Source: Photorhabdus khanii NC19 (lineage in GTDB: Bacteria > Pseudomonadota > Gammaproteobacteria > Enterobacterales > Enterobacteriaceae). From it: 64,000 nucleotides of DNA. The position numbers and the translations under genes were made by a program. The notes beneath the pieces are model-generated. The model made no database searches. It was not told where the DNA came from and was given only the letters and a program-made list of their open reading frames with translations. Shown here one piece after another: positions 1 to 10,267 of this stretch. Every line of letters starts with the position of its first letter. Position 1 is the first letter of the stretch. The DNA is taken from the NCBI RefSeq assembly GCF_000517265.1, contig NZ_AYSJ01000002.1, forward strand, positions 592,498-656,497, written 5' to 3'.

Positions 1-540
1 TTTCCTGGGGAAGCCGGTTCTCATCCAGCGTCGAGTGACATCCGGTATTGTCCGTCAGTGACTGTGCCACCGGGGCGATTGGCAGACCGGAAGCGGCATC
101 AACCAGCAGGCTGGTTTGCAGCTCATAACCGATATCCCGGGCATGGGTCATCTGAAGACGCTGGGCTTTATGCGGATGTGAGGCAAAATGTAAGCGAGAC
201 CAGTCATGAACCACCAACGCATAAGCATGGGAACTCTGAGCGATGCCCTGTCGGGCCAGTTCAATCATCGGCTGATTAAGCTGGCTAAATGAAATACGGT
301 CATTGTTGAGAAAACGCCAGACGGCCTGAGTGGTGGCAAAGGTCGTCTTCTGGGCACTGGCGATATCTTTAATCGCCGGCGCAAGGGAAGTGGCAGGGGT
401 CATATGTTGTTTAACCAAAGATTGATATCGACGGTTGAGCCGGGCATCGAGCCCGGCGATAGAAAAGTTGAAAGCATACTGAATATTAATACCATTTCTG
501 ACGAGAATTGTGTAGATACCTATGCAGATAAGGCAGGGAG
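1..540 (-). pseudogene. IS4-like transposase, 5' part, cut by window start
   Basis: The minus strand is open from the window edge up to about 540. It reads as the N-terminal half of a DDE transposase of the IS4 family, with a stretch around VHDWSRLHF that resembles the first catalytic-Asp region, followed by [19 protein letters not shown]. An internal ATG lies at 403. The reading frame runs on without a stop from the truncated regulator upstream (541-847). The sequence at 509-528, read on the minus strand, begins CTGCATAGGTATCTACACAA, which is similar in pattern to IS50-type ends and probably marks the element's end. The C-terminal part lies outside the window. The family is judged from sequence style; the exact IS is not identified. 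Confidence 0.6.
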
Positions 541-847
541 ACTCACCAGGACCGCTCAACAGTGAAGCGACCAGATGGTTATCCATACCAGGAAACAGTG
601 CTTCAACGCCCGACTGGCGAGCAAATGTCATCACAGCCAGCTCTCTCTGGCGGCCACCGGACAGCAAGCGACACTGACCCTTGCGATACTCTAGATCCAG
701 ATACATCAGCCGTTCCCGAAAGTCCCGGCGCAGGGTACGAACCGACACGCCAAATTCAGTTGCCAACGTTTCACCCGCCACCAGACGGCTGATAATTAAC
801 GACAGCCTGACGGCAAGCCGGTCATGACGGCGTTCAGCCTGAGTCAT
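541..847 (-). pseudogene. WYL-type transcriptional regulator, N-terminal fragment (YfjR/YafY-like)
   Basis: The ATG at 847 is preceded by a GGAGA ribosome site. About 100 codons encode an N-terminal DeoR-like helix-turn-helix ([20 protein letters not shown]) followed by a segment typical of YfjR/YafY proteins ([18 protein letters not shown]). The WYL domain that should follow is missing, because the frame passes into an IS4-like transposase near 520-545. In E. coli prophage-like islands the same regulator type lies near the YfjP/YeeP/YkfA GTPase, and that neighbour is present here (1060-1935) on the same strand. The fragment is probably non-functional as a ligand-responsive regulator, though a DNA-binding stub could still be made. 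Confidence 0.65.
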
Positions 848-1059
848 GAGACAGGTTCTCCAGTGAGATAATCAGCTGAAAATAAAACAGTTATTTTAAC
901 GAGGGGGTAGGACAGGGAATGGACACAAGAAGACGTATTTTTTATTGTTGCCGAAATCAACCGTGGCGGGGCGTAAAGAGAAAGTGGACCAAATCCGGCA
1001 GTTTATAAAACGTCAGAACGGACAGGGTATGTCCCTGTGATAACCGCAGGTAAGCCAGG

Positions 1060-1935
1060 TCAGAAGAAAATCCAGTCCCAAACGGCACGGGCAACGGATA
1101 CTACGGCATCGCGGACTGTACGAATGACCGCTTTTAGTGGCGTGGGAATAAATGATGCCGCTTCCGCAGAATCAAACACCTCTCCCACCGCATCGCCAAA
1201 CCCCTCACGTGCCTGCTTTTTTACCGATTCACTGCATAACCTCTCGTGCAGTTGCGTCGCCAATGGGCTGGTGGCACGGTCAGGCAGGCTGTACATCATA
1301 GTCTCTACCATCTCTTCAATCCTCCATCCGGTTCGGGCCGACACCATGCATACAGGATGGTGTGGCAAAAACAACTGCTGGACTGCGCTCCGCTTAGCTT
1401 CAATCGTTAACTGCTGTTCCGGGGAAGGTATGCTGTCGATGATGTTCCATTCGTGGCAGGGTTCAGCCTTGTCGGCCTGATTCACCACAAACACCACTCT
1501 GTGCTGATATGCCAGCATTACCTTTCGATAAAAGTGTTCATCCACCGATAGCGCGCGATCGTCAGCTTTGATGACCCACAATACCAAATCCAGTTCGGGT
1601 AAGATCCGGCGGTACAGTGCTGTGTACTCATCATCGCGTTGCTCGCTCTCACCGACACCAGGTAAATCGACAATCATCAGACTGTGAGTGCCACTTTTAA
1701 GCCGGAAACGCAGCACGTCACGGGTGCAGGGCTCAACATTACTGACTGGTGTTACCTCTCCCTGAAACAGGGCGTTGCAGAGCGACGACTTACCAGCACC
1801 GGTTTTCCCCATAATGCCGATCACCGGCTCGTACTGCGTAACTTTTTGAAGATGTTCAAGAATGTGATTGCGAAGGGTATGGGGAAGTGAAACCAGTGGT
1901 TTCTCAATGGCCTGAAGGCCGCCAAATTCTTGCAT
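1060..1935 (-). CDS. YfjP/YeeP/YkfA-family island GTPase
   Basis: A 291-residue GTP-binding protein of the Era/YfjP type carried by enterobacterial prophage-like islands. Visible G motifs are the P-loop GKTGAGKS (residues 43-50), the G3 motif DLPG near 92, and G4 NQAD near 152. The C-terminus is helical and ends in an aromatic stretch (VWDWIFF) that could touch a membrane. The family's cellular role is unknown; it lies with island genes such as yfjQ/yfjR. Here it is followed on the same strand by a broken WYL regulator and preceded by a terminator-like hairpin. The start at 1935 has only a weak ribosome site. Confidence 0.85.
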   Translation of the reverse strand: MQEFGGLQAIEKPLVSLPHTLRNHILEHLQKVTQYEPVIGIMGKTGAGKSSLCNALFQGEVTPVSNVEPCTRDVLRFRLKSGTHSLMIVDLPGVGESEQRDDEYTALYRRILPELDLVLWVIKADDRALSVDEHFYRKVMLAYQHRVVFVVNQADKAEPCHEWNIIDSIPSPEQQLTIEAKRSAVQQLFLPHHPVCMVSARTGWRIEEMVETMMYSLPDRATSPLATQLHERLCSESVKKQAREGFGDAVGEVFDSAEAASFIPTPLKAVIRTVRDAVVSVARAVWDWIFF

Positions 1936-2276
1936 ATGGAGTTCTCAGAGTGAAAAACAAAAAAATCCGCAATCCGGTTAGGGATGCGGAAGGTTCACTA
2001 AGATAATATCTATCTGAAATTATTTTGATCGACATGGTTATTTCGTGTAATACGAGCTTACGCTATCTGCCAGAAGCACATGTTGAAGCATGATGCTATG
2101 TTAATTTACGGTTAAGCGGTCACCTTTCATCATCCTTAACTTAAATGTTAGATTCGCAATATCGAACAAAATACATACATTTTGTGCAATAAATAATTCA
2201 TAAAATAGTGTACTATGTATTTACCTTTAATATCGAAGTTTGCCATTAAGTATGTATGCATAGTTAAGGAGTCACT
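1936..2276. other. Intergenic region between divergent genes
   Basis: This AT-rich stretch separates the GTPase gene (minus) from the HEPN gene (plus). It holds the orphan terminator at 1958-1990. Just before the plus-strand gene is an AAGGAG ribosome site at 2266-2271. No further gene is seen. Confidence 0.6.
1958..1990 (-). terminator. Rho-independent terminator on the minus strand, without an upstream gene
   Basis: On the minus strand, TCCGCA pairs with TGCGGA (1985-1990 with 1966-1971), extended by TCC/GGA, and is followed by a run of seven T. It would end a minus-strand transcript entering from the right. The gene to the right points the other way, so the terminator has no visible client and may be left over from a lost gene. 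Confidence 0.6.
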
Positions 2277-4022
2277 TTGTTTATGGTAAAAGATGAACTT
2301 GAAGAGTTCAGTAAACTTGCGGATCAATACATCATTACAGGTGATCACGCTTCTTTAGCTGCGTTAGTCGAGAGTTTTACAGAGCGGGAGTTTACTTTTA
2401 CTCACCCCTTATACGAGGCTCATTATCTTTACTGTTTAGGAAATTGCTATTCAGAGCTTTATGAAAATCGCAAAACAGAGTGGTATTCAGACGATTTGAT
2501 GAAGTCTGTCGTCTTTTTTAGAAAAGCTTTACATACGCTTTCAAAGATAGATTGGAGAGAAAACGAAAATAGCATACATGCGCATAATAATCTTAGGTCT
2601 ATGATTGAGACAAATTTAGCTAATCGCCTTTCATCACAAGGTAGAGTACTGTGTTGCATTCCGCACTATGATAAAGCTATTTCTATAGATAATAATGCCG
2701 TAGCCATTATATCTAAAGCTAATAATGAACTATTCTTTGGTCATTCACTTTATGATAACGGGCATTCAGAATATCATTACTTTGTTGCTTATGAACTTGT
2801 AAGAAAAGGAATTGATAATATCAAGAAACTATATCCTGAACAAAGAATAACACTTGAGGAAGGAGGCCGACTATTTGACTTTAAAAAATGGTTCGAGGAG
2901 AATTTTGACACATCGGATTTCGATTATTTCAAAGAGTATACTGAAAGAATTACATCAAAAAAACAGAAAAAGTATTTAGAGTGGTGTGCTAAAAACAGAT
3001 TATTTCTAAATGACTTGAATGATGCTTGTGAGTACGAGATTACTTATCAGGATGTTTTTGCTTTACCATCATTTATCCAATCACTTAATAGTTCTCTTAC
3101 CATGCCTGAAGAACTATCCTATCATGGTAATTATGATGAATTAAAAAATGATTACTGCTATGCTCGGTATTTGATTTTTTCTTCAAAAGATATACCAGAA
3201 GATGCACCTCATATTTTTAACTCAACATACCAACATGTTGAAGATATGACTTACTCAATTAATAATTTGAAAGTTGCCCAGTATAAGTCAGCATTCAGAA
3301 TAGTATATTCAATTTTTGACAAAATAGCATATTTAATTAGTCGTTTTTTTGATTTGAATGATATAAAGCATGACAAAAAAATCAGTATAGACAATTTATT
3401 TCGTGATTTCACCAGTAAGAATAATGAATGGAAACCCCATAAAAAACTGAAGGATAGCGATAATCATTTTATCCACGCATTATTCTATATATTAAGAGAC
3501 ATTCGAAAAGTAGGCAACTCCGATTTAGTAACTAAATGGTTAGACCCAAATGCGGTGGCATTTGCAGAAATTAGAAATGCGATGGAGCACCGTTCATTAA
3601 AGATAGTAGATGATTTTGGCTATGAGCTTGCAACATCACATAATACTTACAATGATGAAGAGTTTAGAAAGTTGAAAGAAGTAGTGAATACGATACCTGA
3701 TGAAATTAGAGAGATTGAATTAAAGCTTAAACAAGCCCAAGAAAATAATGATTCACATCTATCCAGGCAGCTTAAAGAACAAATTAGTAAGTTGAGCTCA
3801 AGACTCATAAACCTAAAAGCAAAAATCTATGAAAAGGAAAAACTATCCTCTCACTCTCTGTTAATACCAATAAGCCAATTTGAATCAAGGCTTATGCAAC
3901 TTATTGGATTAGCTCGAAACTCAATAATTTATTTATCGTTAGCTATCTATTTTGAAGAGCGCAGGCGTCCAAGTGATGGTATTTACATGCCAAGAGAAGT
4001 ACCACTAAAGCAAAGTTTGTGA
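2277..4022 (+). CDS. LA2681-like HEPN domain protein
   Basis: A 581-residue AT-rich gene. The N-terminal half is helical and TPR-like. The C-terminal part contains RNAMEH near residues 432-437, matching the R-x4-H signature of HEPN ribonuclease domains, within a region (FDKIAYLISRFFDL, then RNAMEH) that resembles LA2681-type HEPN proteins. HEPN domains typically act as RNases in toxin-antitoxin and abortive-infection systems; that role here is inference. A coiled-coil-like segment rich in E, K and Q lies at about 480-530. A TTG at 2277 sits five bases after AAGGAG; ATG 2283 is an alternative start. No obvious antitoxin partner is adjacent, apart from a possible 28-codon ORF overlapping the stop. 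Its composition is much richer in A+T than other island genes, suggesting a separate origin. Confidence 0.65.
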   Translation: MFMVKDELEEFSKLADQYIITGDHASLAALVESFTEREFTFTHPLYEAHYLYCLGNCYSELYENRKTEWYSDDLMKSVVFFRKALHTLSKIDWRENENSIHAHNNLRSMIETNLANRLSSQGRVLCCIPHYDKAISIDNNAVAIISKANNELFFGHSLYDNGHSEYHYFVAYELVRKGIDNIKKLYPEQRITLEEGGRLFDFKKWFEENFDTSDFDYFKEYTERITSKKQKKYLEWCAKNRLFLNDLNDACEYEITYQDVFALPSFIQSLNSSLTMPEELSYHGNYDELKNDYCYARYLIFSSKDIPEDAPHIFNSTYQHVEDMTYSINNLKVAQYKSAFRIVYSIFDKIAYLISRFFDLNDIKHDKKISIDNLFRDFTSKNNEWKPHKKLKDSDNHFIHALFYILRDIRKVGNSDLVTKWLDPNAVAFAEIRNAMEHRSLKIVDDFGYELATSHNTYNDEEFRKLKEVVNTIPDEIREIELKLKQAQENNDSHLSRQLKEQISKLSSRLINLKAKIYEKEKLSSHSLLIPISQFESRLMQLIGLARNSIIYLSLAIYFEERRRPSDGIYMPREVPLKQSL

Positions 4023-4367
4023 TGGCTCCAAAAGCATTTACAATGCCAAGGTTAAACAAAATATTACAGTGGGGAATTAATGCCCCTGACCTTTTTGCTT
4101 TAAATTAACATACAACAAAGTTATGTTCGATCTTCGCTCATAGCTGCCGCTTGAGTCCTTCTTGCTGGCAGCTTAGTGCCATAAGTGGACGTACATCTGT
4201 TGAGGTTTCATGTTTTAAGGAATATGTCGAAGATGTTCGTCAGGTCCTTAAGCAAAACTAAGGGTGGGAACGTTACGATTTAAACCCCTCACATTTGCTG
4301 AGTTATAGCCATCTTCTGCTGGTGTTATTTGATTGCCACTGGTTTGTTAGACCTGTACGTGCTTTAG
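4023..4367. other. Intergenic region with a possible 28-codon ORF
   Basis: The first ATG (4022) overlaps the HEPN gene's stop codon and opens a frame of 28 codons ending near 4108. It could be a translationally coupled small protein, or chance. The rest contains no gene that I can support. Confidence 0.3.
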
Positions 4368-5246
4368 CTACTTTCTTTTTATATTTTTCAGCAATTTAAT
4401 CGAACGGCCATCCATTAACTCATCAACTATTCTGGCTAAAGATAAGCCCTTTCTCTTAGGTTTGACAAAATAATCATCCGAGTATTCATTCTCTGTTATC
4501 TCAGAGATTAAATAATTATCTTTTAATGCATCAGGTGAGATTATTACACCACCATTATTTTCTGCATTACATGGAGAAGGCATTAAATAAAACTTCCAAT
4601 CTTTAATCCTCCCAAACCCAATTAGAACCTCAAGATTTCGTTGGGTCAAACCTCTAATCGCGAACTTTCTTTGTAATTTCTTATTATTTAAAAAATAAAT
4701 GGCGTCTCGCTTAGACAGGAAAAGCGGCATCGTACATTTTCCATCTAAATCATCATCTACCCCATAATATATTGCATCAACATTATCCAGATATTTCTCC
4801 ATTAATATCCAAAAGGGCTGTCCTATATTATTTTTAGAAGGTAATCCTCCTGCTTTAGCTTGTTCAGCCGTAAGAATATTAAGAGAAGGGATGTCGTCGA
4901 TGGTTTTCAACTCTATATCATAATGTTTAGCATATTCACATGCACCTTTCTGATATCCCAACTTGCTAACCATTATCCCTTGAATATTCCCTATATCTTC
5001 TAACCTACCCCGAAAAATCATTACATCTTTCTTTTCGACTGGCCTACTTAAATACTTGCATTCAATTGCTACCTTATGGATAACTCCGGCTCTTTCGAAT
5101 TGGTAGAAAACATCAATTTCATGGTTTGTACTTTTCCCTTTCAATACTGCCCTTCGGCTAACAACAACACCCTCATTTTGAAGATTAAGTAAGCATGAGT
5201 AAACATATTGCATATAGCTTTCAAGGTCTGTCGGTGTTTCTATCAT
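4368..5246 (-). CDS. Mrr-like restriction endonuclease domain protein
   Basis: A 292-residue protein with a PD-(D/E)xK nuclease core near the N-terminus. E43 and D45 (HEID), then E62 and K64 in AIECK, give the D...ExK arrangement of Mrr-type restriction endonucleases. The domain spans roughly residues 10-115 (through QGIMVSKLGYQKGACEYAKHYDIEL). The C-terminal two thirds are unassigned and may bind a partner or DNA. No methyltransferase lies next to it, so it is either a modification-dependent (type IV) nuclease or a solitary effector. It sits among other defence-like genes of the ssrA island. Confidence 0.7.
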   Translation of the reverse strand: MIETPTDLESYMQYVYSCLLNLQNEGVVVSRRAVLKGKSTNHEIDVFYQFERAGVIHKVAIECKYLSRPVEKKDVMIFRGRLEDIGNIQGIMVSKLGYQKGACEYAKHYDIELKTIDDIPSLNILTAEQAKAGGLPSKNNIGQPFWILMEKYLDNVDAIYYGVDDDLDGKCTMPLFLSKRDAIYFLNNKKLQRKFAIRGLTQRNLEVLIGFGRIKDWKFYLMPSPCNAENNGGVIISPDALKDNYLISEITENEYSDDYFVKPKRKGLSLARIVDELMDGRSIKLLKNIKRK

Positions 5247-5900
5247 GATTGAAAGTTCTTACCCGTAAAAAGAATTTAAGATTGCATATCTAAAATAATC
5301 TTATTCACCCAAAAGATTATCACCTAATGCATGAGCCATTTCTTAGTAAATTTCATAATTTTGTCTCACGCTTTTATTGCCACCATTATCGCCTCCATCC
5401 AGTTGCAGAGGCAATAGTGAAATCAATAAAATAGTTTCAACACGGACAAAAGTGTAAGTATTCCGGCAAAAAACCATTAACTTTTAGATATCTTCCAGCC
5501 TCCTCCTGGAGGCAAATGTCAGCTCCTCGCTCAAAGTTGACGTCTTACCCCTCAGCCTGTCCCCTTTGCACCTAGAGCGATGTTACAAATGTCCGAGAGT
5601 CCTCCAATTGTGCCATTGAGCTGCTCCTAGGGTTTCGGCTCAGGGTCAGCAGAGAAGAAGTTCAAGGTCAATGGGATGGAAATGCCCTAGTGCAGGGCAC
5701 CCCATCAACTTACTTGAACGATAACAACACGTGCTAATCACAGTTCGCAGCTTTTGATACTTGACTGATTGTTGCCTGCTTTCCTCCAAAGGAGTGCATA
5801 TCAGATCATATTGATATGTGAAATACATTCTTACTACGAAGCTCCAATAGGAGGATCAAAAGGCGCGGTCACCAGGGCGTCTGACCGCGTAGCATCTATA
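5247..5900. other. 650-bp non-coding stretch
   Basis: No convincing gene is seen on either strand. It contains small inverted repeats (for example around 5505-5515) and, at its right end, the hairpin at 5864-5889 behind the 1268-residue gene. It could be the remnant of a lost gene. Confidence 0.4.
5864..5889 (-). terminator. Hairpin downstream of the 1268-residue gene
   Basis: CGCGGTCA (5864-5871) pairs perfectly with TGACCGCG (5882-5889) around a 10-base loop. It lies just past the stop codon of the minus-strand gene. On that strand it is followed by a short T run (CTTTTG), so it is a weak or partial terminator. Confidence 0.45.
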
Positions 5901-8900
5901 TCAAAAATTTAGAAGATCGTTTGGGCGACCAACATTGGTACCTGCCAGCGCCTCAATTTTGGATTGGGCATAAGCGATGGGAGAGGCACCACTGAAGACA
6001 AGCCATGACACAATCTCAGGATTCTCTACGGAAGTGAACTGGGCAAAATTAGCAATGTTTTCTTTGGCTAGTGATACGCGTTTCAGATGTTTTTTGAGTT
6101 TGTCCGGTTTGCCCTTTATATCATCGCCTTGATATTCAGATAGCTGCGAGGCAACTTCTGAGTAATTCCGAGCAAGTGAGAGATCCTTGCACTCGATGAT
6201 GAGTATCTGATTTCGGTCTGAGCGCCAAGCAAGAAGATCAATGTCGCCCGGATCACCAGGTAGATTTCTGCGAAGAATTTCAGGAAAACCGATTCCGCGC
6301 CGAACTGTCCAACCTACTTCACGAAGTTCTGCCTCCAAGGTTTTCTCGAATGTGTGTCCTTCCCGTGCCCCACCTAGCCAAGTGTCTCTCATGCCTTCTG
6401 TGAGAAAGAAATCGCGCTTTAATTGCCCAGAATATGCCCCATCGAAGACGTATTTAAGGGACAATTTCAATAGTCCAGGTGCGATGACAATTAATGGATC
6501 GTGGCTCTCTTCAATCTGTAACAAGGGACGAACAGCAACTGAAAGACGTCGGCCAAACCTCCAGGGATAGATATCAGAAAGGTCAAATCCATCGGGCACC
6601 ACATCCCATTTCGGACGCGCGCTGAGGATAAACTGGTTGAGGAACGCATCAATAATTTCATCTGCAAGCCCGGCCGATTTAGCAGCATTCTCTAGTTGGC
6701 TTCTTCTCATCTCGAAGATCGCTGATTTTTGCTCTATTCCGATGGACTCAAGGAACTGGATAAATCGCATTCCATCCTCGAGAGTGAAGCTCATCTCAGC
6801 CCTCCAGAATGCAAGGAAAATCTCGGTTTCGTTATCGATCGTTGCAACAGCAGAACTATCTTTTTTGTCTCCCCCGCCGGCAGTTATCACATAGTTCTGC
6901 TCGAATTGTGCCGCTTGTTCCTCAAATCGTTCGTTGGTAACTTTTGAAAGCATCGGTTCAAGCACCATTTCGCCGAGCTCATCGCGAAAGAGGAGATCTC
7001 CCAAGGGGGAGATGCGGATATCAGCTGGCAAAGCTCCGAAGCGCACGGCATCTGACATACCACCTATGCGAAAAAGCAGTGATGCACGCGCAAGAAGCTT
7101 ACCGAGTGCCATGTCTGAAGGCTCAATTCCGCCGCTTGTCGGGCATGCGCAAACAGCCAGTTCAATGATTAGCCGGGAAGTCAACGCTGCACCCGCGTAG
7201 AGAGCCATTTGTCTAGCAATCGTCTCTTCGACAGCGCACTCTCCTGCATGTAAGCCGAGGACAGCTGCTGCCGTACTGCGCCAGTGCACCTCATCGCTAC
7301 GTGCCTTTATAACGTTTTCAAGTAGACGCAGTACTGTCTGCTTACGGTCAAATCTTGAAAGTTCGTTCTGTATGTCTTGGAGGAGCACGTCAACAACATC
7401 ATTAAGGAGCTTTCCTACCGCTTTTTTGCCCTGATATCGTGATGGCGCATCTGCCGAAACGGCCCGCCACCCGAGCTCAATCCGAGCTGCGGCTGAGTCA
7501 ATATCTTCAATAGTTAAAAGGCGATGAGTCAGTGAGCTACGTAAATACTGGTTAAAGTCAAATGTCTGCATTATGTGGAAGCTGCGAGCTTTGTCATTGG
7601 GCACCGCCATCTGCTCAACTTTGCCCCCTTTGTTGACCGGCTCTTCCATCCGAATAAGCATGGCAAACGCCGTACCGAGTGCGCGTACAAGGGCTCGTTC
7701 TGCACGGTTGTCCGATGCACGAAAACCTGCAAGATACCCATCTTGAAGAACCACGCGAATCGCCCCATGCTCATGGATTCGTTCAAGTCGCCAAAATGTA
7801 TTCAGATCATCAGGAAGTTTCTCACCATCGAATCGGTCGATATTGTCATTACCTTCAAAATGCAGATACACCTTTAATGATTTTTTTATTGGTTGCTTAC
7901 TCAAGACCTCCAGTGCCTCGCCAATCCGCCCAATCCATGTTTGAACCATTTTGGCAAGTTCAACGAGGAGCATCCAATCTTCCATTTCTGGGGCTTCGAG
8001 CGTTACCCAAAGATTACCTTGCCCCTCATATACACAGGTCAGCCGTTGCGCTTCAAGATCATCAATTGATGCGTAGCACTTGCTCTCACGTTCGGTTGGA
8101 AAGAAATCTTCTGCCGAAGGCCTCATAACTCGATGCCATTTGCCATTGTTGTCACTAATGCGGTGTCGGTCATGCCCTGTGTCTGCCGCTATTCGTATAT
8201 CACGGAGTAAATTCGTGGGAATCATTAGCATTAGCGGGTGTTCCGGCGTGATACGGTCATCTGGCAACTGGTCATGAGGAACCATATGGCCGTCATTGGC
8301 ACGTATCCATCCAAAAAGGTTTAGGGTTCCGTTCATATTGAATAACCGAACACCAGCTTGCTCGATTGTTTCAGTCGCATCTTGCACACGCCAGAAGGCA
8401 ATCGGTGACATACCGGATAATGACCCTAGCCGGACAAAGTCCGCACCAGACATCCATTCAAATTTCCAACCACTAGGTAGTTGGGGGGGCATACCTACAA
8501 AGCCTGCCCCCCACCCGCAACCAACACGCACGACCATACCGCGTTGGAAGCCGGGTTGTTTGGCGAGCTCAACTGTGGATTTTTCAACAGAGGCATCTAG
8601 AAATTGCGCGGTCTCATCATCAAGCTGAAGCATGTTGTTGAAACCTGTGTCGGTATGTTGCTGTATGGAAGGCAAGACGAACTGGAATACCATCAAATGG
8701 CCTGCATCTACTAAGGAGGTCATCATCACCGTTCGGGTCATCTTGTACTTCTGCCAAGTCAGTCTTAGCCTCCCGCCATTGCCGAAGACCGGCATCTCGG
8801 AGAAGGTACGTTTATAGGCGTTGGCTAACGCTTGGTCTAGAGCGCCCAATTCTTCTGTGCGCTTTGCAAATGTTATCACTGCCTGGCGAAGTGCTATGGT

Positions 8901-9707
8901 CATGGCAGTGGGAAGCACAACCACAAGACCACCGGGCGTGCGGAGCAGCGGCCGTTGTTCAAGTATTCCTTCCCCTGGGGCTTGATTGCCAAGTGTACTT
9001 ATCTGAGATGAATCGAGAATGAAAGGTGCCAAGTCAGCGACTGCGACCCCCTCTGCCCGGAGCAAACGATCGGACAACATTACACGTGAACAGAGCGCTT
9101 TCGCATCAAGACCACCAGTGTCAAGAGAGCTAGGAAAATCGTCTGCTCCCCCCTGAAAACGGTGTAAGCCAGAGCGGGCACAAACGACATCTGAGAGGCG
9201 GAGGAATGCCTGTATCGCACGTTTAAGCGAGCGATAGCGGTGCGTATCCGGCATGGCGGAGACAATATCGACCATCAACTGCGTATAAAAACCTGCGGCC
9301 TCCCAAATCCCTTCCAGCACGCGGTAATCGCCCCTCTCGTTTCCAACAAGGGATACGAATACATCTTCTGCTGGATCCTCTCCAATGACACTGCTCGACG
9401 CCCCTATAGCAGCATGCCAGCGTCTCGCGTCATCGACCGAGGCTACCTGTTGGCCTTGGCAGTGAATTAGAGCAAGGGTTGTCAGGAGTTCGAAGCGCAA
9501 ACACTGAGATTGGTGTGCGGGAAGAGTGAGAAGGCTAGCGAGTAAAGCTACCGTGCTGTCTCGCTCAAAACTGACAAGCTCAGCGACAACCAAGACGTTG
9601 TTCTTGGCTATATCGTCAAACGAGCGTTCAAACTTTACCCCATTAGTCTGCTCGCCCATTTCTTCAAATAAGGCATGCAAATCTAGGAGAGGGAAATCTT
9701 CATTCAT
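5901..9707 (-). CDS. Large protein with C-terminal PD-(D/E)xK nuclease-like domain
   Basis: A 1268-residue protein that I do not recognise as a named family. The first 1100 residues show no motif I can name, and there is no P-loop. The C-terminal 150 residues resemble a restriction-type nuclease: EKTLEAEL near 1125, GDIDLLAW at about 1154-1161, and IIECKD at about 1170-1175. Together these give the E...D...ExK pattern seen in nucleases that use an Asp-containing strand followed by ECK. The start ATG at 9707 has an AGGAG site, a plausible promoter and a palindrome between promoter and start. The gene looks G+C richer than the neighbouring HEPN gene. The context (HEPN, Mrr-like, retron-like, STAND-like genes) suggests an anti-phage effector; that is inference. 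Confidence 0.55.
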   Translation of the reverse strand: MNEDFPLLDLHALFEEMGEQTNGVKFERSFDDIAKNNVLVVAELVSFERDSTVALLASLLTLPAHQSQCLRFELLTTLALIHCQGQQVASVDDARRWHAAIGASSSVIGEDPAEDVFVSLVGNERGDYRVLEGIWEAAGFYTQLMVDIVSAMPDTHRYRSLKRAIQAFLRLSDVVCARSGLHRFQGGADDFPSSLDTGGLDAKALCSRVMLSDRLLRAEGVAVADLAPFILDSSQISTLGNQAPGEGILEQRPLLRTPGGLVVVLPTAMTIALRQAVITFAKRTEELGALDQALANAYKRTFSEMPVFGNGGRLRLTWQKYKMTRTVMMTSLVDAGHLMVFQFVLPSIQQHTDTGFNNMLQLDDETAQFLDASVEKSTVELAKQPGFQRGMVVRVGCGWGAGFVGMPPQLPSGWKFEWMSGADFVRLGSLSGMSPIAFWRVQDATETIEQAGVRLFNMNGTLNLFGWIRANDGHMVPHDQLPDDRITPEHPLMLMIPTNLLRDIRIAADTGHDRHRISDNNGKWHRVMRPSAEDFFPTERESKCYASIDDLEAQRLTCVYEGQGNLWVTLEAPEMEDWMLLVELAKMVQTWIGRIGEALEVLSKQPIKKSLKVYLHFEGNDNIDRFDGEKLPDDLNTFWRLERIHEHGAIRVVLQDGYLAGFRASDNRAERALVRALGTAFAMLIRMEEPVNKGGKVEQMAVPNDKARSFHIMQTFDFNQYLRSSLTHRLLTIEDIDSAAARIELGWRAVSADAPSRYQGKKAVGKLLNDVVDVLLQDIQNELSRFDRKQTVLRLLENVIKARSDEVHWRSTAAAVLGLHAGECAVEETIARQMALYAGAALTSRLIIELAVCACPTSGGIEPSDMALGKLLARASLLFRIGGMSDAVRFGALPADIRISPLGDLLFRDELGEMVLEPMLSKVTNERFEEQAAQFEQNYVITAGGGDKKDSSAVATIDNETEIFLAFWRAEMSFTLEDGMRFIQFLESIGIEQKSAIFEMRRSQLENAAKSAGLADEIIDAFLNQFILSARPKWDVVPDGFDLSDIYPWRFGRRLSVAVRPLLQIEESHDPLIVIAPGLLKLSLKYVFDGAYSGQLKRDFFLTEGMRDTWLGGAREGHTFEKTLEAELREVGWTVRRGIGFPEILRRNLPGDPGDIDLLAWRSDRNQILIIECKDLSLARNYSEVASQLSEYQGDDIKGKPDKLKKHLKRVSLAKENIANFAQFTSVENPEIVSWLVFSGASPIAYAQSKIEALAGTNVGRPNDLLNF

Positions 9708-9730
9708 GGGAACTCCTAACGAAACGGTTT

Positions 9731-9747
9731 TTCAAATAGGATTTGAA
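9731..9747. promoter_or_regulatory. Palindrome at the transcription start of the 1268-residue gene
   Basis: TTCAAAT, AGG, ATTTGAA is a perfect 7-bp inverted repeat placed between the putative -10 box and the start codon of the minus-strand gene. This position fits an operator that would block transcription. No regulator is identified. Confidence 0.35.
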
Positions 9748-9749
9748 GA

Positions 9750-9779
9750 CTAATAGCGAGAATGTGCACTTTAAGTCAA
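9750..9779 (-). promoter_or_regulatory. Putative sigma-70 promoter of the 1268-residue gene
   Basis: On the minus strand a -35-like TTGACT (9774-9779) and a -10-like TATTAG (9750-9755) are separated by 18 bases, directly upstream of the gene starting at 9707. Confidence 0.4.
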
Positions 9780-9951
9780 TGTAAAACCGTTTTTTTACTA
9801 ATTTCAGCCTCTTTTTCAGTACCTGTGAAAGACTCCTCTTAGCCTGAAGTAGCCTTTTGAAATCTTTTTTCAAATGGTTGGCATTGCTTTGTCAACTCAT
9901 ATCGGCTGGAGACAGTCAGCACGTGTCAGTGTTGGTCAAGGCCACGTGGAT

Positions 9952-10165
9952 ATGAGCGAACAACTCAGTTGCGTTTCAGAACTACCCTTGCAACAAAATA
10001 TTCAAAGGCGACAGTAATAGCTTTGCTTCAGCTATTCATAACAGCTACGGACAACTACTTTGGCATGATTTAAATTTTGTGCCTGATGCTGAGAGAATAC
10101 CTAACCGCAATATCAAAGAGCTCGGATACCGTAAGGCGATAACTGACCTGCTCGCCGTTGATTAA
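9952..10165 (+). pseudogene. Possible frameshifted small ORF of unknown function
   Basis: An ATG at 9952 opens a short frame (MSEQLSCVSELPLQQ...) that stops after about 21 codons. In the +1 frame from 10004 to 10165 a protein-like stretch continues (HNSYGQLLWHDLNFVPDAER, then IPNRNIKELGYRKAITDLL). The second piece has the look of a real C-terminus rather than random translation. I cannot assign a family. It may be a decayed phage or island gene. Confidence 0.25.
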
Positions 10166-10267
10166 AATACGGCAATGTTAGTATGCCTATCTTGTACGAG
10201 AACAATTGAGAACTTCCGAACCTCGCTCAAAGCAGACCTGAAGCCACAGGCATGAGGTGTACTGAGC

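Noticed and set aside
8296-8628. Plus-strand ORFs (several) inside the 1268-residue gene
   Set aside because: They are opposite-strand shadows without ribosome sites; the minus-strand frame is continuous and has recognisable motifs.
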